Shown: positions 24,705-37,357 of the stretch, piece after piece
Layout of the letters: each line of letters starts with the position of its first letter
Position numbering within the stretch: the first letter of the stretch is position 1
Origin: Hoplostethus atlanticus
Taxonomy: Eukaryota; Chordata; Actinopteri; Trachichthyiformes; Trachichthyidae
NCBI GenBank assembly: GCA_034670405.1
Contig: JAXDDX010000309.1
Span: 62,501-126,500, forward strand
Length of the DNA: 64,000 nt
Reading direction: 5' to 3'
Notes under the pieces: generated by a model
Databases searched by the model: none
The model's input: the letters and a program-made list of their open reading frames with translations, nothing else
What the model was told of the DNA's origin: nothing
Translations under genes and position numbers: made by a program

Positions 24705-27700
24705 GCCTTGGGGAGTTTCTCTCTAAACTTGGACTGTTGAAATTCTATCCCAACAAGCTTACTCTTCAATCACTCTTGGAGATCAACAAAAACAACATAT
24801 TTGATAAAGATGTTGAATCAGTGGAAGAGATACCGTGGTGTTTTCTCAGAAAACTCTTTAAAATCAATGCAGAATGCAGGGCCTGTACACATTTACCAAG
24901 TGATGATGAGAACAGCGATCTGCTAGAACTAGACCTTAATACTTCAAATGAATTTGACAATGTTAATCCTCTTGATGTCATAACAGCACTCTTCCTATGT
25001 GCTGACAGCTTCTTGCAACAGGAAATGGCCCTCAAGATGTCAATGTGCCAATTTTCTGTTCCACTCCTGTTACCCAATGGCAGTAACAGTCACAGTACCC
25101 TGATGCTCTGGGCTCTGAGAGGCATCGTCAAAGAGTGGCGTCCACATGATATGTCTCAATCAAGAGGGTTTGTTGAAGACAACATTGTCCATGCCAATAT
25201 ACCGCTGTTTTCCTTTGTAAGGCTAAAGAACTGCAATATATCCAAGTCACGTGTTTTGAATCATGTTATCAGCAGTGGCCAGCAGAATCACAACATCTTT
25301 ATATACAGAGATATGGAAGGTAGGGCATGTCAAAGGAAAATCGCAAATGGATTGGCAGAAGTTTACTGGTACCTTCCTTGTGGTACAGAAAATCTTGACA
25401 TATTTCCAGAGCCAATCGCCTTTGCCAATTTGAGAGGAGATGTATGTGAGTCACTAGCACAATTCAGATTTCTTTTTCAAGTGTCAGTGGCTACCTTTCT
25501 ATTCCTGGACAGAGTTGAAGAAACTGAGCACAAGATGTTGATTTCTCTTCAAGATATGAAATCCAAACTCTTCTTAGTTGTTAATCGCAAGGACAGGAAT
25601 GCTCATGAGGGCATGACATCTGTCAAGAAAACATGTGAAAACATGCCAAAAAGCAATGTGATAATCAGAGATTCAAGGGTAAATGTTGCAATGTTTTCGA
25701 AGAAACTTTGTTCAGTCATCAAGACAATAAAGACAGATGTAACAACCACTATGAACATTGAAGATATGCTTGGTAAAGCTGCCGAACTTGGTCTTTCTGT
25801 GGATGAATGCAAAAGTGACCTCCAAAAGAAGGCAGCTGAGGAGATAATGAAAGGTATTGATATGCTCAGTATACCAGACTACAAGAAACAACAGCTTCCT
25901 TTGCAAGGAACTCACTGGAAACGGTTAGCCGAGTTAGAGAAAGAGGAATGTAGATTGCAAAAAGCTGGTGACTTAGGACTGGAGGAATACAAATCTCAGC
26001 TACAGGCAGAAAGAAAACATATTAGGAAGGAGCAAAGCAAATACAAACTATCAAGAGCAATGCAGAGTTTTATCACATCTTTAACCACAACTGAAAAGGA
26101 AAAATTAGATTTCTTTCTCAAGTGGATGAAACTCAAGCTTGATGCACATTCACGGATAAAAGTGTCTGAACTGCGTAACAAATTCAAAGAGCAATCAAAG
26201 AAGAAAGACAAGAAACGTATGGCAGAGTTAGATCAAGCTTTGCTGGATAGCTCTTTGGGAATAGAACATTACATGCGAGAGATGGGACAGATCTATGAAG
26301 TTTCCTTTTTCAGCTCAGAAAAACCTGCAGATGAAATATCTCGTCTCCCTGAGTTGGCTGCTGATTTGCTGTTGGATGGATATCCTTTAGAGCTCTTGGA
26401 TGGAGACGCCTCCAACATCCCAGAGAGATGGGTGACAGATGTGCTAATGGAGCTTCACAGGAAGGTTGGAGAGAAGAGCAGACTTTTAGTACTGACTGTG
26501 TTGGGCGTACAAGGTACAGGGAAGTCAACTCTGCTCAACACCATGTTTGGTGTACAGTTTCCTGTTAGCAGTGGCAGATGCACTAGAGGAGCTTTCATGC
26601 TCTTCCTCAGAATTGGAGAGGATATGCAAAGAGATTTGAATTGTGACTTTATACTTCTCATCGACACAGAGGGTCTAAAGTCTCCTGATTTGGCACAACT
26701 GGATGAGAGTTATGAACATGACAACCAGCTGGCAACCTTGGTTATAGGTTTAAGTGATGTCACCATTATTAACATTGCAATGGAGAACTCAACAGAAATG
26801 AAAGATGTCCTGCAAATAGTCGCTCATGCATTCTTGAGAATGAAGGAAGTTGGGAAAAAGCCTGTCTTTTTGTGCACCAAAATGTTGCTGGAGTTTCTGC
26901 TCATACAAAAAACATGACGGAAAGAAAGCATCTCTTGGATCAGCTCAATGAAATGACACTGACTGCAGCTAAAATGGAGAGACATCCTTCGATTCAAGCA
27001 TTCACAGATGTGCTGGACTATGACATGGAAAAAAACAACTGGAACATCCCAGGGCTTTGGCATGGTACCCCACCGATGGCACCAGTGAACACAGGTTACA
27101 GTGAAGCTGTAGCAGATTTCAAGAAAAATCTTTTGGAGAACCTGAAAAGCGACAAAAAAAGTTTCTACAATGGATGAGTAGTCTCTGGAAAGCAATGAAA
27201 TATGAGAACTTCATTTTTAGTTTCAGAAACACTCTTGTGGCTAATGCCTATGACAACCTTTGCAAAGAGTTCAGTCAGTGGGAATGGGATTTCAGAAAAG
27301 AGATTCTCCACTGGCAGACAGCAACTGAGTTGGAAATCTCTCATGCTGAAAACGACTCTGACATCCAACTTTGGAATATGCAGATTGCATCAAAGAAATC
27401 AGAGGCATCAGAAAAGATAGCATCCCAAAAAACAAAAATGAATCAGAAACTTGAGGCCTACTACAACAGGAAAGACACAAATGTAAAACTGATAGAGAAA
27501 TATAAAACAAAGTTTTCCTCAAGTATCAATAGTCTTGAAAATGAAATCCTACGTTCTGTGAATAATAAATTAGATTGTACCCTTGAGCTAAAAATAAGTT
27601 TCAAAAAGGCTCAGGACATTCAGAGTAAATACAGAGATGTAATTGAAGAACAGGTGGTGAAGCTCCAGTGCAACTGCAAAGATCCCACACTGTCAGATGA

Positions 27701-29154
27701 ACAATTAACAGATGAGTTTGAAAAGATGTGGGCTGGAGCTGTTGAAAACGTGTTTGGCCTGAAAGAAAAAGATATATCTGCATGCATTCTCAAGCAGTTG
27801 AGAAAGAATTTCTCAAATCGGAATGTCAATAAGGAATTGCAGAACATTGAAGACCTGTATGAAATTGGAAAAGGTTCATTTGAGGCCAGGAGTAAATATA
27901 TAGACTCTAAAATGAAGAAGATTATGAATCTGATCCTCAAAAAAAGCAGGAAAGGAGATTTGCAGAGCTTTGCAGACAATGTCATTGAGACATGCACACG
28001 TTTTATTGATGATACAACAAAGACAAACAGAGATTACCATGACACTTTCACAAACGACCTTCTGAACAAAATTGATGAACACCTTAAACAAAACTACAAG
28101 AGCCTGAAAACAAATACCCAGTTTGAGATTGACCTGAAGCTTCACATCTGTGGCATTGCTTCAAGGGAATTCCTCCAAATGCACAGAAAGTTCTTGTTAG
28201 CTAATGATCCCCAAACTCAGCTGGAGAAGTACAAGACTCAGTACTTGTCAGATTTTCTCGACTTGTACAAAAAGAGAGATCATTGCCAACGTAAAGCGAC
28301 TGATTTAGTCCAGTTTTGTATCAAACCTGCTGTGGAAGAGTACATCAATAGATCTCTAGGAATAAACATGTCAGAGGACAACAATAATCAAACAATAATC
28401 TGGAGGCAATAGTCAAACAAACCACAGAAGCAATTGAGAAAGCCTCAACAGGACAGGATGGCTGTCTGTTGCCAGATAACATAGCATCACAGAGCTCATC
28501 GACAACGTGTGCAAATACTTGGTTAAAGACATCTCCATTTCAATGGAGGCTGTAAAACGGACACTGTTCCAAATACAAAGCACATGCCATCCATTTACCA
28601 AGAGCCTCAATAAAGCATTGAGTGACTTAAAGGAACAACTCCAGGAGGAATTCTCAAACTCTGAAGACATCACTACGACACTAAACCACCTTCCCATCAA
28701 ACCACAGGATGAGCTCTTCAAGCGAGTGTTTGGCTGTGGACACCAATGCCCCTTTTGTAAAGTTCCCTGCGAGGCTGGAGGTAAAGACCACAGGCAGCAT
28801 TTTGCAGCTGTGCATCGGCCAAAAGGTTTTGGTCGATATAGAGATTTAAAAACTGAGAAGCTGGTAGAAACCCTGTGTACAACTGACATACACAGTACAC
28901 GAAAATTCAGAAACATGGAGACAAATGAGGAGTTCCATCCATACAAAGAATACCGTACCTACTATCCAGACTGGCACATTCCCCCAGATCCCTCCATAGC
29001 GGCGTCTGACTACTGTAAGTATGTTCTGGTAAAATACAATGACAGATTTGCTACAGAATACAAGGCCAAACCAGTTGACGTTCCACAGGCCTGGAGGAGC
29101 ATCACAAAGGAACAAGCACTGGAGGGGTTGAAAGATGCCTTCAATATGAAGTGA
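24705..29154 (+). CDS. GVIN/VLIG-type interferon-inducible very large GTPase, frame broken at four points
   Basis: The acceptor tttcatag ends at 24704 and one giant exon runs to TGA at 29152-29154, about 1480 codons. The N-terminal block (LSKLGLLKFYPNKLTLQSLL), PLDVITALFLCADSFLQQE, MSMCQFSVPLLLPN and WYLPCGTENLDIF are family signatures. The GTPase P-loop GVQGTGKS is at 26504-26527 and the G3 motif DTEG at 26663-26674. The C-terminus has a Cys/His cluster (FGCGHQCPFCKVPCEAGG) and HPYKEYRTYYPDW. The frame shifts by one lost base near 26867-26871 (T5), 27154-27160 (A7), 28388-28400 and 28474-28490. A stretch usual before the last frame seems shortened near 28380. Family members are cytosolic or nuclear GTPases induced by interferon in mammals. 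It may be functional with assembly errors, or a decaying copy. Confidence 0.85.
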
Positions 29155-30560
29155 AAAATGTACATTGCTAACAAAGTTCATTGAAGTAAATTTGAAAAGT
29201 GCAAGGATTCTACTAAGAGGACCTAAAATCACACTCCAGTGAAGACTAAAAAATTCTAAATAGATTAGTACAGTTCAGCTATAGACAGATGAATACTGTT
29301 TGAAACATCTCTTTGTCTGTTGGTGAGCCAATGTGTTTTATTATTAGCAGATTATTATTAGTAGATCTCTTTCTGTTAAGTATAATTTAGAATAATTAAG
29401 TACTTAAGTACCAATATTTTAACTCCAGAGTGTAATGCAATATAATTGTTTTATTTCATAATATATTCATGACTAAGAAGATGATATGTATTGTACAAAC
29501 ATAGGATGTGATGTTTTATTTTGAAATCTATATATTTTGTAAGCTTTAAAGCTGGAAATAGTTTGGTTGTGTCAAGGTTTTAAACATTTATTCTACCAGT
29601 CATTCATATTGTATTTTTCTGATGTTATGTGCAAATGATGTTGATGATGATGATGATGATGATGATCTAGCACAAACAAAGTACAAACATGTAGTACAAA
29701 CATATGATGTGATGTTTTATTTTGAAACGTATATATATTTTGATATATATATATGTTGATGCAATTTATTTTTGGGTTCATACTTAAATCAATAAGGGCC
29801 AAACCAGCTAATAGCAGGTAGATTATATTGAACTTCTGACTGAAATTCTTGTAGACAGATCATGATAGTTGAACAAGTCATATACAATTTTTAAAGCTGG
29901 AAATATTTTGGTTGTGTCAAACCTTTAAACATTTACTCTACCAGTCATTCAAATTGTATTTTTTCTGATGTTTTTCTTTTATCTAACTTCCATTACAGCT
30001 ACATGTACAGTATAATGAGTTATGTGGTGATGATGATGATGATGATGATGATGATCTAGTACAAACAAAGTACAAACATGTAGTACAAACATAGGATGTG
30101 TTGTTTTATTTTGAAATGCATATATTTTGTGTTATCATGATCTGTCTACAAGACATAAGTTGCACAAGCCATATAGAAATTTTAAAGCTGAAAATATTTT
30201 GGTTGTGTCAAGGTTTTAAACATTTACTCTACCAGTCATTCATTGCATTTTTTCTGATGTTTGAATTATTTTTTCTTTAACTTGCATTACAGCTACGTGT
30301 ATAACGAACTATGTGCACAATGATGATGATGATAATGATGATGATGATGATGTAGTACAAAACCATGAGGCAGAGATAATGTTTTGTAATAAATGTGTCA
30401 TCATTATTCATACAAATAAAGTACATAATTTTAAATGTTCTATTTTCTAGTATTTCTAATAACTACTAGCAAAATATCAACTTTTCCAAAGTAAAAGCCA
30501 CTGATGTATATTTGATAACATAGAATTCAGTCAAATGAATATTTAGTTTTCAAATCTAGC
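29155..30560 (+). repeat. three tandem divergent copies downstream of the GTPase gene, each with a (GAT)n tract
   Basis: The words GATGTTTTATTTTGAAA, TTTTGGTTGTGTCAA, CTACCAGTCATTCA and TAGTACAAACA repeat three times, starting near 29500, 29700 and 30090, with (GAT)n at 29638-29666, 30029-30055 and 30321-30351. This is probably the gene's 3' UTR: AATAAA occurs at 30415-30420. Copies differ by internal insertions. Confidence 0.75.
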
Positions 30561-30611
30561 TTTTGAGGCCTCTTCCTAGTCGTCACCCCAACAGAGACAG
30601 GAACATAATAC

Positions 30612-31018
30612 TGTGGCAAGGTGCCACATTACCGGGGTCCGTGACAGACAGAGACAAGGCATGAGGAGGGTTAGTTGGCCAGCAGGGCCGTTTATTCACC
30701 AACAATCAATAACCCGGCCCCGGTGTTGACGGCAGTTGGTAGCGCCGTCTCCCTCCGCCGACGCACCTCAGTCCTCCCCGGCGGGTCAGCCGCGGAACCC
30801 CAAAGCCGGCCAGCCTGCCAGGCTTGCAGGGGCATCCCGCCCCAACCCCGACTGTCACCAGCTCTTGCAGGCGGCTCCCGACTGCACCCCCGGGGACCTC
30901 CGTCGGTCGTCGCCGCGGAGGGAGACGCCGCTCTCCCACTCCGTCCCGCAGCTCGCGCCCTCGCCTCCGTCCAGGCACTCCAGCCGCGGACCCCGCTCAG
31001 ACGCGGCTGCGTCAATAG
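30612..31018 (-). mobile_element. truncated LTR-like element, same family as 42263-42907
   Basis: It begins TGTGGCAAGGTGCCACATTA like the element at 42263, and follows it with shared words (GGTGTTGACGGCAGTTGG, GGGGCATCCCGCCCCAACCC, GGACCCCGCTCAGACGCGGC). Identity stops near 31018, so about the last 240 bp are missing. The GC-rich body gives chance ORFs on both strands. Confidence 0.75.
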
Positions 31019-32136
31019 CAACATAACTAAAAGCTTTTGCACATGCTAGCTAAGTTAGCATTGCATCCAGACAAACATGAAGTTCTAAACCTAACTTTAG
31101 CATTAGCTAGCTGGTTTCTGAAACCAAACACAAACGTTTTGTAACTGGAGGTGAAGCAAACACATACACATATTATAAAGGGAGTGGTGTTACTCAGTTG
31201 CGCCATAGACTGTTGTTTCTTTGACTTTGTGTCAGCTGAAATATCACCTTCGGGGTCCAGAGGGCTGGGTGGAGTTGGGCGGAGCTAAGGCACGGTCCGA
31301 CTTTTGTCAACAAACATTAGAAAACACTGAGGGGCTGAGAGTGATGCCATGTCAGCAGTGCCCCACACTAGATCTCAGCTGTATCCTCAGATAGAATATA
31401 TTTTTAAATGTATTATCAATGTCAAAAAGATCGCTTATTGCACCTTTAATGCCAACCACTGCATATATATCACTCACACATGGGACATTTCAATGGATGC
31501 TCCATTTGAGAGGAAATAACAGGAATTGAGATTAACTTAAACACTGATGTGCATTTTCTCTCTAGACTCTCTAGACTCTAAAAGGCTTTAAATAATGTAC
31601 AGTATCTAAATTCTGAGTATGTGAGTATCTTGTATGTGAAGTACCAGTCTTTCCAGCTCACCCCTGGGTGGCCCAGCACACCACTCAGCATGAACCACCC
31701 AGCAGCCACCTGTGTCATTCAGCTGACCTCAGATCAGCTTGGGCCTGTCTGACTGAAGACAGCCCTGCATTATTCATAGACTGCCACCATCTGGCAGATC
31801 AGTGCGGTTTGCCACATTAGCATTCACCCTGTCAAAGATGTGCATGCATGAAGAGGTCAGTCTACGGTTTAGAGTATCCCAATCCCCATTAATGTTCACA
31901 AATGTTCAATTCAAATGGTGTGGAATAATGGTTTGATCAAACTAACTACAGACACTCGTTGTGTTATGTTTTCTCAAAAGTTACTCAAAACAAAAGGCTT
32001 GTAGTAATATGAATTTACTGTGCAGCACTGCTTCACAACCTGTTTGAAGAGCAAACAGTGAATACCAGACAATGATGTAGTTCAGCCTTGTTCCACTTGA
32101 GGGCACTAGTGCAAGTCTAGCTTGTGTCAAGGGGCT
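31019..32136. other. intergenic, old repeat fragments
   Basis: The end at 31425-31450 (CTTATTGCACCTTTAA) resembles the TTAAAGGTGCA-type MITE ends seen elsewhere in the window. Nothing else is identified. Confidence 0.4.
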
Positions 32137-32195
<59 letters not shown>

Positions 32196-32290
32196 CATTA
32201 TTTATCCCTGGGGGGGAAATTCTGGGGTTGCAGCAGCATAACAGTTTCACAAGAATGTACAAAATACAAAGGCAAGGTACAAAATACAAA
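32137..32290 (-). mobile_element. LINE or SINE 3' tail with (GATA)n
   Basis: (GATA)n at 32137-32195 adjoins TTTATCCCTGGGGGGGAAAT, the sequence typical of a fish retroelement 3' end whose tail is a TATC repeat, here read on the minus strand. The 5' extent is unclear. Confidence 0.55.
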
Positions 32291-33613
32291 AAAAAAAAAT
32301 AATAATAATAATAAAAATAAATAAATAAATACTAAAAAACGACTTAAGGCAAATTAATGCATGGTACATGTATACAGAGTTAAGGATGGTAATGGGTGAA
32401 TGAATGTGAAAGGGGAATGAGATTGGCTACAAGGTTACAAGGTTTTCACACCAATACCTCTCAAGTCTTCCGCAGGATTAAAAGGTCAAATTCCACAGAG
32501 TGACGGAAATCAACGACTGCAGAGCCACATTAAGAACTCCCATGTGTCAGATCCCGTAGGAGGAGAAGTTTGACTGAAAGGGCTTCAGGTTCTCCTGAGG
32601 AGCTCTTGGTGTCTTGTTTATTCCTTGAGTGACTCCTCCCTCCTGCCTGTCTATCTCATCACAGGGCTCACTACCTGTCTCTCTCTCTAGCCTGCTCAGC
32701 CCTACCTGTCTCTCCCCCGTGTCTTCTTGGATTGATTGGAGTTCTACAAACATTTGTCAGATGGTGGAAATGCTCTGGAGGCAGAAATCAGATAAGATTA
32801 TTGGTTGAGTTAGCCAGGTGTACACTACACAACTACCAACAACCTAAAATCTCTCTACTGCTTACATTAAACAACCTTCTTTTCCTGTAGTTTCCCGTCT
32901 GGCCGACGTGGTGCACACACATTCACATATTCTTCACTTGGATTTTTCATCTGATTGTGCTAAAATCAATCTGCACTCATTTGTGCCGAAAAAGAAAAAA
33001 GAAGAGGTCTAGACGTTGAATTTGGGGAGAGGTTGACAGGTTGGGGAGGCAGCAGGGTTGCCTGTTCTGCAGAGAGTTGGAGGTGAATTATGAAGCCCAA
33101 ATAAAAGTCCAATCAAAACAGCTAGCTAGACTGTGCATAGTTTGATGTTCATGCTGCTGCTGAGCGAGCTCTCACTGCATTCCAAACTTATCTCAAACTT
33201 AGACCCCAAAACCTTCTCTGGGACAGCTAATGGTGTAGTGTGCGCTTGGCTTAAACTCCCCTTCCCATCCCGAGAGTCTGGGCTCTGCAGGTAGGTGTGC
33301 TTACCTGAGCTCATCTGGACGTGAAGCAGGTGAGATCACCTCCTGGACCTCCACCCTGCAAGATCACTGTGGGGCCTCTCAGGCAGCTGCTGTGCCCACG
33401 TGAATGGCATGGCATTGCTTCTTGAAGGCCGTCAAGCCATGCATGTTGCTCATTGAACAAACACAGCTCTGTTTGTACTATGTGGTAAGTGTGGTCACAA
33501 ATGCTTCCTCTCATTTACACTGGTATCAATCAGCTTGTTCCATGTGTTGATGCAAACATAGTATTGTTTGTAATATTTCCATCTATATTCTCTAGATTCA
33601 ATGTTCTGCCTGA
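32291..33613. other. intergenic, no recognised feature
   Basis: It starts with an A-rich AATAATAAT tract and then complex sequence with no sustained ORF or repeat that I can name. Confidence 0.45.
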
Positions 33614-33616
33614 TTA

Positions 33617-34511
33617 CAGTTTTTCTCAATTGCTAAGACACATTTCTTGAAACCTTCACCCATTTTCTCAAAACTTCAAACACAAAACCAAATCTTCAAA
33701 CTACATTCACAAAACCTCTGACTCTTCTGGCAAAATCAAACAATCGCCTCAAAACCATTGAATCTGTGCTCAAAATCAAACAATGCTTTCAGATCATACA
33801 CACAGCCAGTCAATATAGAAACACTAACAGAGCATTCCTTAGACACTACGTCAGAAAATTGAGAACACAGCGTCCAGGGCATGTAGTTACAGAAAAACAT
33901 GTTTATTGTATATAAAGGCATTTTGCAATAAAAAAAAGTATAGTATAGTAAAGTATAGTAATCACAGTGAATATATTGTATACTGTAAGTACTGCAAGTA
34001 ATACAGTATTGAATGTCTGTATATTCAGCAGCAAAAATACAGTAAGCCCAAAGAACAAAGAAAACTCTAAATGAAAAGCACATTACAGTACATTCAAAAT
34101 CAAAGTCAATGAGAGATTCATTCTGCCTCAGCATCATGTCTTTGTGCTGGATCCGGCCAGAGGACTTCGTCCACATCACATGCAATGTTGTCCCTTGCCA
34201 AGCAACGTACCTGTGCCACCTGTGCTCTCTGAACTGGCTTATATTCTGTCCAATTGGTTTGATCACATCATTTGAAACAAGTGTGAACAATTTTGAGTTG
34301 TTGTGTGTAAACGATGACAACTGTGTTGTAGTTGTGTTTAACGTGTTTACCATTTTGCACACAAGTGCATCACAGTGCGAAATGTGTTTTAGTGAGTGAG
34401 AATGAGTTTAGAGTTTTGCCAAAACAGTGATTGATTCAACAAATGGGTTTAGGCCACTGAGCATTTGGTTCAGAGAATGGGGTTTAGTGTTTTAGCAATT
34501 GAGAAAAACTG
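33617..34511 (-). mobile_element. Tc1/mariner-type (IS630) element with TA duplication and transposase remnant
   Basis: The ends CAGTTTTTCTCAATTGCTAA (left) and its reverse complement (right) form an inverted repeat of about 25 bp, flanked by TA at 33615-33616 and 34512-34513. On the minus strand near 34110-34210 a short frame reads DNIACDVDEVLWPDP, resembling a transposase C-terminus found in fish IS630-type elements. The rest of the transposase is missing, so it is non-autonomous. Confidence 0.75.
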
Positions 34512-34514
34512 TAA

Positions 34515-34898
34515 CAGAGATAAACAACACCGCTTGCATGTAATTGAAATATAATTTCTGCTGATTGAACAACTCAAAAATATCTGCCAGATGATAGCAA
34601 TATGAAAACATTTCACAGTTAAGATTCTGCATGCCACACATACAAATATTGAGCAAATGTGCAGAGACGTGATCCAGCACTGTGTACTGTGTATACTGCT
34701 ACCGCTAACCTGTAGCCAATCAGAGCCTAAATATATGAGTTCAGCTGCTGGCATGGGAATTACAGCATGGGAAGAAGGGAAGGCAGAAATGCCCCAGTGT
34801 GTCCTGAGAGTCCATAGATCAGAGGGAGGACAGCCTTTCCTTGTAAATTCTTCCAACAGCACCAATGTGATAAATCTTCAGCTTAATGCCTTTATGAG

Positions 34899-34957
<59 letters not shown>

Positions 34958-35529
34958 AAAGAGAGAGTTCAAACTGAGAAATTGTAGACAGTCAGACAGT
35001 TGAGCTGTTCCACAGGTGGCTTTTAACAGCAAGCTATAACACACATGTATACAAAAAAAAAGAAGCAAAAAGCCAGCTGATGGGAGGTCATGGACAGACC
35101 TGCCTCAGCTGTTGATCTAAGCTGTGCAGCCATCAAGCCCCTCCGTCACCTCAATGGCATTAAGTGTTCTTACCCAGAACAGGCCATGTTGTTAGAAGTA
35201 ACAAGGTCGGTTCAGCGCGTGTTGACATCATCTTGACATCTCTGGTGAAACACAGCTATGAAAATATCAGGATCACAAGCCACTCACACATAAACAGTAC
35301 GGTCAGTATGAAGTCAGTAGTAGTGTATACGCCTGCATCTATCATTGACACGTTACATGCATCTTCATACATCGTTCCCACAGGCTTGTTTCATGTTAAT
35401 GTTTCTTGTTCCATGTTTCAAAATGCTGAGTTTGTTTTTTTCTCTATTTTTATAATTGCACTTGACTTTTATTTTCCTATTTTTTTAATTTTCCTCTCCT
35501 TTTAATTATTTTAATTTTATTTTTTCCTC
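34515..35529. other. intergenic with (GT)n
   Basis: (GT)n at about 34900-34956 is the only clear feature. The rest is complex AT-rich sequence with short chance ORFs. Confidence 0.5.
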
Positions 35530-35752
35530 AGCACTTTGCACTGCATGTGTTTGTATGAAAGGTGCTATACAAATAAAGTTTATTATTATTATTATTATAT
35601 TACTATTATTATTACTATTATTACTATTATTATTATTTCTATTATTACTATTATTATTACTATTACTATTATTATTATTACTATTATTATTGTTATTATT
35701 ATTATTATTAGTAGTAGTAGTACTATTATTATTATCATTATTATTATTATAG
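35530..35752 (+). mobile_element. retroelement 3' end with (TTA)n tail
   Basis: GAAAGGTGCTATACAAATAA followed by AGTTTATTATTATT is a very common fish LINE/SINE 3' end. The (ATT/ACT)n tail runs to about 35752. The family cannot be fixed from this fragment. Confidence 0.6.
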
Positions 35753-36208
35753 GCCCTCCTGTGTTCTTTCCCTCAGACAACTTCAAGTCAATACTCAAAT
35801 CTCTTTACTATGAACTATGAAAGTATAAAGGTGTATAAACCTTGTTAAAGTGCTGGCAGGTCTCGCTGGGACAGAGCGAGCTAGACGAGACGCTGGTGAG
35901 TGATAATGTGTCGCTGGAATGAAAGCACTCTTCTCTTTCTTCTCTCCTGACCACAAACCTTCGTTACGACACCTGAGGGCTGTTCCACAAAGCAGGCTTA
36001 GAAAAGCGGCGATTAACCTCGCAAGCCTGGTTTGAATTAATCTAACAAATCAATCGGGGCTAAAGCGGTTCCACGAAGCCCAAGTCAAGCTACCGTGATC
36101 GGGCTAAACCGAGCCAGGCTCAAGCAATCCAGATAATTGCGCATGCACATTTATACACAGTTTATTTAAGCAGCCCGAGAGGTCGATCATGGATCTGATC
36201 GATTCATC

Positions 36209-36380
36209 ATGGCGAAAAATGATGGTAAAGACAGAGCCACAATGTTCACGGCCACTCAACAGTGACTTTTAGTGGAGGTTTATGGAGAATTCAGCCATAC
36301 TACAATGAAAAGGGAAATACGATTGCCATAAATAAAGGAAGAGAGAAAGATTGGCAACGAATTGCTGCTAGATTGAATGC
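36209..36380 (+). pseudogene. Myb/SANT-like DNA-binding protein remnant of Harbinger element
   Basis: ATG at 36209 opens MAKNDGKDRATMFTATQQ, then an in-frame TGA, then LLVEVYGEF. A frame change is followed by INKGREKDWQRIAARLNA ending at a possible donor gtaagt (36381). The order and spacing (FTxxQQ, YGEF, WQRIAARLN) match Myb/SANT-like accessory proteins of PIF/Harbinger elements. Confidence 0.6.
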
Positions 36381-36605
36381 GTAAGTAATTGTTGAATTAA
36401 AAACGAACAAATTGTATAGACCTTATTAAATATGTGTTCCAACAACATTAAAGAACTGAAAAGCTGTGCTAAAAATATTATAAATGAAACCATGCCATAT
36501 ATGAAAGCTCAAGACTGTAAATGTACTATCTATCGCCATAAATTATGTAGTAAAGGCTGTACGTAAGGTTTCATCTTACTACATTACAATCATCATACTG
36601 TACTG

Positions 36606-36678
36606 GACCCTATATGGGGATCGAACTCACAACCTTAAGACTGAGAGTCTCATGCTCTACTGACTGAGCTGTTCGGGC
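36606..36678 (-). pseudogene. tRNA-like sequence, Lys-type, degenerate
   Basis: The 73-nt minus-strand sequence has CAGCTCAGTCAGTAGAGCA and GTTCGATCCCC, the D-arm and T-loop patterns, and resembles tRNA-Lys in layout. The acceptor stem has mismatches, the T stem has one, and the anticodon loop reads CTCTCAG, giving CUC instead of CUU. It is more likely a SINE head or pseudogene than a working tRNA. Confidence 0.55.
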
Positions 36679-37357
36679 TGGTTCTTAATTGCATTATATT
36701 TTTATGAGATCGGTTGTTTCCATCCTGGAAATTGATCGGTTGAAAGCGTGTTCTACAGTGACTGTAAATCCCATACAGAAACAGTGAATGCGTCTCCTAG
36801 AAACCATGGAAACATCTTGACATATATTCAAGATACTTTATTATTTCAATGAATTTGTTAAATAAAAATAATTTTGAAAATAAAATAATATTGTGTCATC
36901 AAATAATTATTTCTATAAGTTGTAACTGTTTTCTAAAAGCAATACGGCACTTGAGGTCTCACTGGACACTCACGGTTAAATGGGGTTGCCTACCGTGACT
37001 GTATCCCCGATACAGCCTACATAATTTTATATTTTTTATTTTCTATTAACGTTACATTTTATGTCTGATAGTGTAGGGTCTAGGGTAATAGTGTTGAACA
37101 TTAGGATGGCGGAACCTTGTTTGAAAATCATTGCGTTTCAGTCGGATCAGTGTTACGGGAGTACCGATTCAGCTTCAGCTGTGGTTTAGCCTGATATCTA
37201 GCCTGCCCCGAGGCTAGTTTGGAAGCATAAGTTACCACAGCAACTTAGCTTGAACTATGCTGAGCTTGCTTTGTGGAACCGAATAAACCTGAAAATGAGC
37301 CAGACTAAGCGAAATAAGCCTGGATAAGTGGTAAGCTCGCTTCGTGGAACACCCCTC

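Larger units (their letters stand above)
35975..37357 (+). mobile_element. PIF/Harbinger-type non-autonomous element
   Basis: The left end GAGGGCTGTTCCACAAAGC and the reverse-complemented right end GAGGGGTGTTCCACGAAGC are inverted repeats. The interior holds a broken Myb/SANT-like ORF of the kind that accompanies Harbinger transposases, and a pseudo-tRNA. No transposase is visible and the 3-bp target duplication is not clear. Confidence 0.65.

Noticed and set aside
36606..36678. Functional tRNA gene
   Set aside because: Mismatches in the acceptor and T stems and an altered anticodon loop make it a pseudogene or SINE-derived.
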